64,000 nt of DNA from Bacteriovoracaceae bacterium (GTDB lineage Bacteria > Bdellovibrionota > UBA1018), in the NCBI GenBank assembly GCA_947447665.1, contig CANFJX010000004.1, positions 62,001-126,000 on the forward strand. Reading direction: 5' to 3'. The position numbers and the translations under genes are program-made. The notes below the pieces were generated by a model. The model did no database searches. It was not told where the DNA came from and worked only from the letters and a program-made list of their open reading frames with translations. Below are positions 8,712 to 16,157 of this stretch, in pieces (the stretch's first letter is position 1; each line of letters begins with the position of its first letter).

Positions 8712-9224
8712 TTATTTCGAGGTGATTACAAAGTTAGCCCTTCGATTCTTTGCATAGGCTTCTTCGCCCGTTCCTAAATCGAGAGGCTTTTCTTTGCCAA
8801 AGCTAATCACCGTCAAACGACTCCCGTCGACGCCCAAATCCTGCAGATACTTTCGGGTTGAGTTAGCTCGTTTTTCACCGAGGGCGATATTGTATTGAAT
8901 CCCGCCCCTTTGGTCGCAGTGACCTTCAATCTGAATTTTTAAGGTAGGCCTTTCCTTCATGAGATCTGCATTGGCTTTAAGCGCTGCTTTGGCGCTGCTG
9001 TCGAGCACAAACGAGTCATAAGGAAAAAACACCGTCTGAAGTCCCATAGCTTTCCCAGAGTCAGAGTCCCCCATCATACTTTCATCGGCAGAGGAAGCTG
9101 TAGCAACCCCACCTGCCTCGGTTTCTTCTTTTTTCTTCGCGCTCGAACAAGCCGTAACGAAGATGCTGAGTGCAACTGCTAAGGACAAAAGAAATTGATG
9201 TCGTGTCTCGCTCTTGATCGTCAT
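8712..9224 (-). CDS. pal: Peptidoglycan-associated lipoprotein Pal
   Basis: Pal anchors the outer membrane to peptidoglycan and works with TolB and the TolQRA motor in cell constriction. The 170-residue protein has a lipobox (FVTAC, Cys26) and an OmpA-like C-terminal domain with FFPYDSFVLDSSAKAAL, IEGHCDQRGGIQYNIALGEKRA and YAKNRRANF, the residues that grip meso-diaminopimelate. AGGAG lies seven bases before the ATG. It is the first gene of a minus-strand run with the DUF4398-like, cpoB-like, tsaD and rsmA genes. TolB and TolQRA are not visible here. Confidence 0.94.
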   Translation of the reverse strand: MTIKSETRHQFLLSLAVALSIFVTACSSAKKKEETEAGGVATASSADESMMGDSDSGKAMGLQTVFFPYDSFVLDSSAKAALKANADLMKERPTLKIQIEGHCDQRGGIQYNIALGEKRANSTRKYLQDLGVDGSRLTVISFGKEKPLDLGTGEEAYAKNRRANFVITSK

Positions 9225-9342
9225 AATTTTCTCCTAAAATTCTAAAAAAGACTTACTAGTTGAACCCAAAATACAACGAATTCGTACCCCGAGAAAGAAG
9301 ATTCCTCGAAAATCCTGGTTACTTGAGATATTCAGACCACAA

Positions 9343-10731
9343 ATGTCCTTCGTCCGAATCGAGCCTTATTCCCCAACCCTGAACTCAGCGGTGCGCAGCC
9401 ACACCCTGAAAGTGCCCGGAGATAAATCCATCTCGCATCGTGCCCTCCTCTTTGGGGCACTTGCGCGCGGTTCGACAGAAATTTCAAACCTCCTAGAAGC
9501 TGAGGATGTCCGATCAACCGAAACCTGCTTGAGGCACCTGGGAATCCAAATCACACGAACGGGCTCAGGCTGGAGCGTCCTAGGCCAGGGCAGAGAAAGA
9601 CTCAAAACTCCGCTCACCCACCTCGATTGCGGCAACTCTGGGACAACCGTCCGCCTTCTCATGGGCGTTTTGGCAGCCGAACCTTTTTTGGCTCACCTCC
9701 ATGGAGACGCATCACTTTCTAATCGCCCCATGAAGCGAGTTGCAGAGCCGCTTCGAAAGATGGGAGCTCAAATCCAACTCTCTTCAGCTGGAACTGCTCC
9801 TGTCCAAATCCTAGGAACTCGATCTCTCCAAGCAATCAATTACTCCCTGCCTGTGGCGAGTGCACAGCTCAAGAGCGCCCTTCTTTTGGCCGGACTCTCT
9901 GCGGAGGGTACGACCCGACTCTCAGGACAGATTTTCAGCCGTGACCACACCGAGCGACTTCTTCAGCATTTTGGAGTCCACGTCGAGCGTACCCAAGGCC
10001 AAGAATTTCTAAACCCTTCTCATCCGATTGATCAGCCCGAGAGCGACGCAACTTACCTGTCCATTAAGGGCGGCCAGGAATTAACGGCAGCGAAAATCAT
10101 CGTGCCGGGCGATATCTCGAGCGCTGCCTTTTGGCTCGGCCTCGGCACATTGATTCCCTGCGGGACGATTGAGATCCAAGATGTTTTGCTCAATCCCACC
10201 CGCATCGGAATCCTCACTTTGCTTCAAAAAATGGGAGCTCAAATTCGATTCGAAATCACTTCATCCCACCCAGAGCCTTTAGGTTGGATCAAAGTGAACC
10301 ATTCGGAACTTCGCGGGATTGAAATCCATCCCAACGAAGTCCCGACCCTGATTGACGAACTCCCTTTGATCGCCGTTTTAGCCGCGTTCGCAAATGGAAC
10401 GACCATCGTCCGGGGCGCTGAAGAACTTCGCGTCAAAGAAACAGACCGACTCGAAGCCATTGCCTGCAATCTCAGAGCAATGGGCGGTGCAATCGAACTT
10501 TTCCCTGACGGCTTTGCGATCGAGGGTCCTCAACGCCTTCGAGGCAACGCGATGGAATCCTTTGGCGACCACCGTATCGCCATGGCTTTTTCTATCGCAG
10601 CCCTCAAAGCTGACACTTCCAGCGAGATCCGAGGTAGCGAGTGCGTCTCCATTTCTTATCCGAAGTTTTATGAGACGCTCAACTCTCTCACCTCTTCCTC
10701 CTCCAAAGCCGCTACGCTTCTTGGCTCGTGA
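9343..10731 (+). CDS. aroA: 3-phosphoshikimate 1-carboxyvinyltransferase (EPSP synthase)
   Basis: AroA joins shikimate 3-phosphate and PEP in the sixth step of the shikimate pathway. At 462 residues it is slightly longer than usual. Family motifs are all present: PGDKSISHRALL, CGNSGTTVRLLMG, GDASLSNRPMKR, SRDHTERLL, GDISSAAFWLG, DELPLIAVLA, KETDRLEAI and GDHRIAMAF. The glycine of the GNSGTT loop is kept, unlike the alanine found in some glyphosate-tolerant enzymes; the loop sequence is closer to Gram-positive-type enzymes than to E. coli LGNAGTAMRP. The Shine-Dalgarno is weak. The 3' end overlaps the convergent ssb by 64 bp. Confidence 0.96.
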   Translation: MSFVRIEPYSPTLNSAVRSHTLKVPGDKSISHRALLFGALARGSTEISNLLEAEDVRSTETCLRHLGIQITRTGSGWSVLGQGRERLKTPLTHLDCGNSGTTVRLLMGVLAAEPFLAHLHGDASLSNRPMKRVAEPLRKMGAQIQLSSAGTAPVQILGTRSLQAINYSLPVASAQLKSALLLAGLSAEGTTRLSGQIFSRDHTERLLQHFGVHVERTQGQEFLNPSHPIDQPESDATYLSIKGGQELTAAKIIVPGDISSAAFWLGLGTLIPCGTIEIQDVLLNPTRIGILTLLQKMGAQIRFEITSSHPEPLGWIKVNHSELRGIEIHPNEVPTLIDELPLIAVLAAFANGTTIVRGAEELRVKETDRLEAIACNLRAMGGAIELFPDGFAIEGPQRLRGNAMESFGDHRIAMAFSIAALKADTSSEIRGSECVSISYPKFYETLNSLTSSSSKAATLLGS

Positions 10732-11108
10732 TTTTCCTCTAATCCACCGGTAGACCTCCGACTCGTACCCAAGAAATGAACCTCATCGGCATGAACCTCA
10801 TAAGCCGTACGTGCACTCCCACTTTGATCAACATAGGAGTGACTGCGGATACTTCCTGCCAAATAGACCGGATCACCCTTTTTCAAATACTGACAACAAA
10901 GCTCCGCCTGCTTCCCCCAAACCACGATCTTATGCCATTCTGTTTCCTCGACAAATTCCGGCTCCTGCCCGCCCTCGACAATTCGCCTGGGGAATCGGCG
11001 CGAGGTGGCCAAGGAAAAATTAGCTACGGAACTACCCGTTTTGGTCTGCCTCAAAACCGGGCCAGCGCCCAGCCGTCCCATTAGGTTCACTTGATTTAAA
11101 TCTCTCAT
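10668..11108 (-). CDS. ssb: Single-stranded DNA-binding protein (paralogue without acidic tip)
   Basis: This is a 146-residue OB-fold protein. The N-terminal domain shows the SSB pattern: NQVNLMGRLGAGPVLRQTKTGSSVANFSLAT, ETEWHKIVVWGKQAELCCQYLKKGDPVYLAGSIR. The C-terminal tail is short and ends EEEEVRELSVS, lacking the DDDIPF-type tip that recruits RecO, RecQ, ExoI and the clamp loader. That suggests a secondary SSB or one with a changed partner set. AGGAGG lies 11 bases upstream. The gene converges on aroA with a 64-bp overlap, and the overlap encodes exactly the unusual tail. Confidence 0.88.
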   Translation of the reverse strand: MRDLNQVNLMGRLGAGPVLRQTKTGSSVANFSLATSRRFPRRIVEGGQEPEFVEETEWHKIVVWGKQAELCCQYLKKGDPVYLAGSIRSHSYVDQSGSARTAYEVHADEVHFLGTSRRSTGGLEENHEPRSVAALEEEEVRELSVS

Positions 11109-11223
11109 TGAATTTCAATCCTCCTAGGGAGGAGATGAGAGCGAGAAAAGTGCCAAGAGACGTTCTCAGAGAATCTTAATTGTGCTCGAATTTAAGCCGA
11201 TTAGACTGACTTTGAATCGATCC

Positions 11224-11643
11224 CTAGGGCCTAGGCGGTTCAATCAGGTCTCCAACCATAATTGCCTTGGGTGAAATCGAGGCCGAAGAGTCGGAAGGAA
11301 GAAATGTTTCGAGGCGACAAATAGAAGCCCCTAAATCGGCATGGATCACCTTGATTTTGGCGATTGGGAAGACCACATCTCGATAGAATTGCTGGTTCAC
11401 TAAATCATAGGTTGGAGCACGCCTCGAGACCTGCAAAATATCGCCGGCTCGCACTCCATGCTCTGAACCCAGATTGACATAGTACTCCTTGGGGGCAACC
11501 TCGGCCGAGCCACCGAGATTCAAATTCTGGCGAACCTCATACACAGCAAATCCAACTTGGCGCGCATGAAGACTCGATATGCTCATGATCATAGATAAGA
11601 GCCCCCAATGAGCAAGATTCCCGACTCTTAACTTCCATCTCAT
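11224..11643 (-). CDS. Small exported protein, FlgT C-terminal-like
   Basis: This is a 139-residue protein with an N-terminal hydrophobic export signal (about 12-28, SLHA near the cut site). The mature part has the pattern YYVNLGSEHGVRAGDILQVSRR ... IAKIKVIHADLGASICRLE ... IMVGDLIEP, which resembles the small beta domain found at the end of FlgT and in related envelope proteins. No flagellar genes are nearby, so a motility role is not supported by context. It is transcribed alone, divergently from the secreted-protein pair that starts at 11847. Confidence 0.6.
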   Translation of the reverse strand: MRWKLRVGNLAHWGLLSMIMSISSLHARQVGFAVYEVRQNLNLGGSAEVAPKEYYVNLGSEHGVRAGDILQVSRRAPTYDLVNQQFYRDVVFPIAKIKVIHADLGASICRLETFLPSDSSASISPKAIMVGDLIEPPRP

Positions 11644-11846
11644 AGAGTGCTCCCATCGATCGTTCCTAAAGTCATCTTATTGTCTATCGGTACAATTTGC
11701 CTAAGACTGAGTAAAGAAATTGACGGCCAAATTACTTATTAAAAAAGTCAAGTATTCTGAACTCTCTTCCGATAGAGACCTAAGGAACTTTGCTTGTCGG
11801 CCCCCCCTGAATTTCCAGGAAGTTGAGCAAGACCAAGGCTTACGGA

Positions 11847-12983
11847 ATGAAAAAACAAATTTTTCAAAAATTTAAGCTGCTGGCGATCTTCCTCGGGATT
11901 CTGCTCCTCCTGCCCCCGGATACATCGTTTAATCCAAATTCTGAATTTTATATCGCTCGCAATCCAAGCAATAACCATGAGGAACATCTCTTTAAAATTT
12001 CGCTCTCCAACTCTAAACAATTCCCTATCGGATCTGAGAAATTGACCGCCTATCTTTCTAAACTCAACTCATCTCGCCACGGCGCACTAATTGCCGAAAT
12101 CGAAAGACTCTTTGAAAAGCTGAGTCCCTCCCAAGCCAAGGAGCGTCTGAGGCTTTTACAAATCGCTCATCGAGCTGGGCAAATTTCACAATCAGGCAGA
12201 ATCAATCAAGTCTTGATCGACCAAGCAGAAAAATATTCAAACTCCAATCAACCGACAGAATCAGAAATCAGCCGCCTTGCTCTCGAGTTTTACATGGAAC
12301 TCGAAATCGATTCTCAGATGAAGCGATCCCAGATCAATCGTGTGATTTCAGCTATCATCCATATCAAGGCGCCGCCTGAAAAAAACCCTTGCTCACGACC
12401 CGACTTTTACCTATCGAAACCTGAATGTGAGAAAAAATCCCGACAACCTTGTCAACTCGCTGTCTTGGCCTATGAGAACCAGGCAAATGCCTGTTGGAAA
12501 CCGCTTATTTCCGAATCTAAGATCCCAAGAAACGAACTCTACTCTAATGAGTCTAAAAATAATAAAAAATGTCGAATATTTACTTTAGACCTGCACAATG
12601 ATCTACAAAAAGAAAACACTCATCTTACTCCGATTTCTCGAAAGTGTCGTCTCAACTATTTTCACAGCCTGCTTGATTTCGAGCCTTTTTCGATTACCTA
12701 TGGAACCGACTGCCAGAAATGTACCGACACTTTAATCAGTGACATAAAAACTCAGGACTCACCGATTCAAGCACTCTTCCAACAAATGAGTCAGGAAAAA
12801 ATGACTTGGATTCCTAACTCCTGCCAGGGAAATCCTAGCTGGAACCATGAATTTCAAAATGGACATAACTTTAGCATCGAGGCAATTGACGTTAAAGACG
12901 AAGATAAGAGTTATTTCGGATTCAAAATGGACCAATGCTCGGTCGAACTTAGCAGAACTCGAACCTCAACCTACTATTTTTAG
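11847..12983 (+). CDS. Secreted protein of unknown function
   Basis: I do not recognise this 378-residue protein. It starts with a strong export signal (KKQIFQKFK then LLAIFLGILLLL). The mature part is helical to about residue 180. It then becomes cysteine-rich, with NPCSRPDF, KPECEKKSRQPC, NACWK, KKCRIF, SRKCRL, TDCQKCTDTL, NSCQGN and DQCS, suggesting disulfides outside the cytoplasm. The ATG at 11847 has AAGG eight bases upstream and is preferred over the TTG at 11823. It lies 35 bp before the papain-like/ankyrin gene on the same strand, so the two probably form an operon and may act together. Confidence 0.65.
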   Translation: MKKQIFQKFKLLAIFLGILLLLPPDTSFNPNSEFYIARNPSNNHEEHLFKISLSNSKQFPIGSEKLTAYLSKLNSSRHGALIAEIERLFEKLSPSQAKERLRLLQIAHRAGQISQSGRINQVLIDQAEKYSNSNQPTESEISRLALEFYMELEIDSQMKRSQINRVISAIIHIKAPPEKNPCSRPDFYLSKPECEKKSRQPCQLAVLAYENQANACWKPLISESKIPRNELYSNESKNNKKCRIFTLDLHNDLQKENTHLTPISRKCRLNYFHSLLDFEPFSITYGTDCQKCTDTLISDIKTQDSPIQALFQQMSQEKMTWIPNSCQGNPSWNHEFQNGHNFSIEAIDVKDEDKSYFGFKMDQCSVELSRTRTSTYYF

Positions 12984-13018
12984 TTGCAATCCGACGGCGT
13001 CTCCTCTATTCGAAATAA

Positions 13019-14635
13019 ATGCTAAGTGTGGGGCACTGGTTCGGGGCATTTCTCGGTCTTTTTTTGGCATCCCAAGTCACATGGGCCGATAATTTCTATT
13101 CCAAAGTGAAATCCTGCCCCAAGGGGACAAGGGCTCACACTGAACTTTTATCAGAAGTGAGTCCGAATCTCCTCCCCCAGTATCAACCTGACCAAGGGGA
13201 CACCCCCACTTGCGCTATTCATGCAAGCATGATCCTGGCAAATTCAATTTACAGACTGAAACAGACCCAAATAGAGTACCCCCCCGGGGAAAGCTCCCTC
13301 AATCAAGACCTGAGCATTCTCGACGGAATGTTTAAGTTTGGAAGAATCGAAGAAGAAGAGGGGGAGGACTGCTCCCTTCCCTACATGGCAAATATTAGTT
13401 CATTTTTATTAAAATTGAGACAGCACCCGAGAGTCCTCATTGACCCATCTCCGTTAACAATAAATACTGCCCTAGCTGGCAATAACGATTTAATCAAGCA
13501 GATGGAGCGATGCCAAGCTGCAAAATGTGGACAGAGATGTAGTCGAGGCGAGAACTCTCATCCTCCGTGTCTGATGAAAACCTGCAGGAAAGCGATTCTC
13601 AAAAATCTTGCACAAGACGTCACAGATTGGGATCAAATCTCCAAGGACCTCGATCCAAACTTTCCGATTCAAACCCTTCTTCAAAACTCCCATCGGACTG
13701 AGGTCCAAGTCCCTCCATTCCAGCTCAAAACTTGGGATCTCCTTGAGTCAAAGAATCAAATCACCCATGACTTAGTTGAAGCCTTTACTCATCAGAGCAC
13801 CACCCTCCCTTTTGCGTTAGAAACCCTTTTTGACTCGGATGATGAGTGTGGCCATGCGGTGGTGCTCACCCGAATCGAGAAGGTCAACTGTAAAGACCCC
13901 GACGGGATCATTAGAGAATCCCGCTACAACGCTACCCTACTCAACTCATGGGGAAGAGGAAGAAATGGACCCTATGACCTGGACGAACTCGCTCGCGGAA
14001 TGCTGAAATGGGGACGGGGCTTTACTCAGATTCTACCCTGTGACCCCTTAACCCAAAACTGCACCGTGCCGCTTGTTGAGCATCCACGGTCAACACCCCT
14101 CGTTCACTATGCGCAGGCCAACGATCTGAATCAAGTCCGGTCTCTTCTCTCTCGCAAGGATACCCAACCCAACCAATCTGACTCCAGCGGAATCACTCCC
14201 CTTATTGAGGCGGCTATGGAGGGTTACTCTCCAGTTTTGAGAGCTCTTCTCGAAAGACCCGATACCGACCCCAATCTCCCCAACGGCAGTAACGCTACTG
14301 CCCTCTACTTTGCTGCCCAAGACGGTCACCTAGAATGCGTGAAAGCTCTGATGGAACGAAGTGACCTTAACCCAAATCTGAGCTTCGAGGCAAAAACCCC
14401 GCTGTACGCTGCTGCAATGTTCGGACATACCGAGATTGTACGGCAATTACTCAGTTCACCGAAGGTCTCCAGATTACCCCACCCAGAACTTTTCGAGGCA
14501 ATGAGAAACGACCCAAACACTCGTGAAAATTACCTTCGTGCCAAAAAGCTCATCGAAGACTTAGCCAAGGAGTTCGAGGGACAAGGCCCCATAGAAACTC
14601 CAACTAAGAAACGCAAAAGACCTGGGAGCTTTTAG
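13019..14635 (+). CDS. Predicted secreted papain-like cysteine peptidase with C-terminal ankyrin repeats
   Basis: This 538-residue protein has a signal peptide (VTWA cut near 23). Residues 56-70 read QPDQGDTPTCAIHAS, resembling the papain Gln-Gly...Cys segment, which would place the oxyanion glutamine at 59 and the nucleophile at Cys65. CGHAVVLTRIE supplies His279 and ATLLNSWGRGRNGPYDL supplies Asn309 in an NSWG motif, giving the papain C-H-N order. Residues 160-190 hold a cysteine cluster. Residues 355-510 form about four ankyrin repeats (TPLIEAAMEGYSPVLRALL, TALYFAAQDGHLECVKAL, TPLYAAAMFGHTEIV). The last 25 residues are basic. Peptidase activity is inferred from motifs alone. It probably shares a transcript with the secreted gene upstream. 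Confidence 0.65.
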   Translation: MLSVGHWFGAFLGLFLASQVTWADNFYSKVKSCPKGTRAHTELLSEVSPNLLPQYQPDQGDTPTCAIHASMILANSIYRLKQTQIEYPPGESSLNQDLSILDGMFKFGRIEEEEGEDCSLPYMANISSFLLKLRQHPRVLIDPSPLTINTALAGNNDLIKQMERCQAAKCGQRCSRGENSHPPCLMKTCRKAILKNLAQDVTDWDQISKDLDPNFPIQTLLQNSHRTEVQVPPFQLKTWDLLESKNQITHDLVEAFTHQSTTLPFALETLFDSDDECGHAVVLTRIEKVNCKDPDGIIRESRYNATLLNSWGRGRNGPYDLDELARGMLKWGRGFTQILPCDPLTQNCTVPLVEHPRSTPLVHYAQANDLNQVRSLLSRKDTQPNQSDSSGITPLIEAAMEGYSPVLRALLERPDTDPNLPNGSNATALYFAAQDGHLECVKALMERSDLNPNLSFEAKTPLYAAAMFGHTEIVRQLLSSPKVSRLPHPELFEAMRNDPNTRENYLRAKKLIEDLAKEFEGQGPIETPTKKRKRPGSF

Positions 14636-16134
14636 TAAGCCTGAAATTTTCGCATTAAGACGTATCCACTTGGCGCACGCCCAACCCAACTCCAGGCACG
14701 AGAAGCCGCTTTCAGGCTGAACTCTGGCAGCTTACTCTCGGGTAAAATAGCATAAGAGCAAGCAAGATCTTGATCCACAGAGAACTCAGATACATGCCTC
14801 TCAACCACCGTCATTCCATCTCCCAAAATGAGTTGCCCTCGAGTCCACGACCAATTGTGGTCCATTAAAAGGAGACAGTTCGATCCCCCACCTGATTGAT
14901 TCTGAAGTTCATAAACTTTTGCCTCAAGCGGGGCTATATTTACGGTCGTAAGATAAAGGGGAGTCGCCCAAGCAAATGCAAACGCCACCACCCCGCTCAA
15001 ACCTAAACTCATATACCCTAAAAAGGGTGAGAGTCGGTATTTTTGGCTAAGGCGACTGAGAAACGCGACACCTGGAAAAAGGTGCAATGAAATTCCAAAA
15101 AAAATGTAAGCGATGGGAATCACTGGGAGTAAAAACCGCGTCTCCTTATGGGGAATGCAAATATGAAATGAAAAATAAAGAAGGCCGGGAGCGACAGCTA
15201 TCCACAAACGCTCCCATCGAAGTGATACAAAAAGACGTGCAGCTCTCCAGCGAATCAACACGGTGACGAATCCAATCGCCATCGCAATCACGATCCAGAC
15301 TCCTTGATCATCCACAAATCGCGAAAAATAATCAAACCAAGGGGAGACACCGTAAAAGCGCGAGGTCATCTCTCCTCGTTTGAGCTGCTGAATCAAAGCT
15401 GAAAATAGCTGACCGTAAGCAACCCAATCCAATATGCCCAAAGACATCACCACGGAAAAAACTCCCGAAGCGTAAAGAACAAGCTGGCGCAGAGTCTTAC
15501 GTTGAATTAAAAAACCGAGCCCGATCGCGAACGAGAAAATTCCAGCCTGAAGCTTGAGTAAAAGCGGCAACCCTGCGAGCACGCCCAAAAGATACCAGGC
15601 TCGATCTGACTTCTGTCCGCTGAGCCGCATGCAGGTAGGAAGAAAAGAAATACTCGTGATCATCACCCAATGATCAGCCAGAGTCGTAGCCCCCCACAGA
15701 ACCATTGGTGCGCTGAACGAAAATGCTGCAAATGTTAGTAATCTCGCCCACGGCCGGAGACGAAGTAAAAAAAGTACCTCATTCAACCGCCAAAGACTCA
15801 GGCCCGAAAAAATAACTGTAAACACTCGACTCGCATGAATCGGAACCAACCCGCCGCTAAAACCGAGAAGCTTGCACAGAAAAAGGATCGGAACATACAA
15901 CAAAGGTAACGTCCAGGAGCGATATCCCTCCTGCCATTCCCAAGCAAGAATTCCGCGACCAAAAACAATCTTCGAAGCAGGCTCCAGAGCTTGAAATTGC
16001 TCATCCGGCCAAACTGCATCTGAGCGCAAAATAGCAATAAGAACCCGGAGAACGACTCCCATTAATAGAATCAGCAATACCTTATTTTTTAAGAACTCGA
16101 ACCTAAGCGCCCTCTTTCCCATCTCTGGCCCCAC
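14632..16134 (-). CDS. GT22-type membrane mannosyltransferase-like protein (PIG-B/ALG9 superfamily)
   Basis: This is a 500-residue polytopic membrane protein with about ten hydrophobic segments. Near the N-terminus WPDEQFQALEPASKIVFGRG is followed by LAWEWQEGYRSWTLPLLYVP. This closely follows the HPDE.FQ...A...FG.G..TWEW..G.RS..YP signature of GPI mannosyltransferases (GT22), with Asp44-Glu45 in the first extracytoplasmic loop. CIPHKETRFLLPVIPIAYI matches the HKE.RF segment of the same family. It would transfer a sugar from a polyprenyl-phosphate donor in the periplasm. The acceptor is unknown. It begins at GTG 16134 or ATG 16122. Its stop overlaps the ankyrin peptidase stop by 4 bp. Confidence 0.72.
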   Translation of the reverse strand: MGPEMGKRALRFEFLKNKVLLILLMGVVLRVLIAILRSDAVWPDEQFQALEPASKIVFGRGILAWEWQEGYRSWTLPLLYVPILFLCKLLGFSGGLVPIHASRVFTVIFSGLSLWRLNEVLFLLRLRPWARLLTFAAFSFSAPMVLWGATTLADHWVMITSISFLPTCMRLSGQKSDRAWYLLGVLAGLPLLLKLQAGIFSFAIGLGFLIQRKTLRQLVLYASGVFSVVMSLGILDWVAYGQLFSALIQQLKRGEMTSRFYGVSPWFDYFSRFVDDQGVWIVIAMAIGFVTVLIRWRAARLFVSLRWERLWIAVAPGLLYFSFHICIPHKETRFLLPVIPIAYIFFGISLHLFPGVAFLSRLSQKYRLSPFLGYMSLGLSGVVAFAFAWATPLYLTTVNIAPLEAKVYELQNQSGGGSNCLLLMDHNWSWTRGQLILGDGMTVVERHVSEFSVDQDLACSYAILPESKLPEFSLKAASRAWSWVGRAPSGYVLMRKFQAY

Positions 16135-16157
16135 TCTCTAATCGCTTTTTCCGCAAA

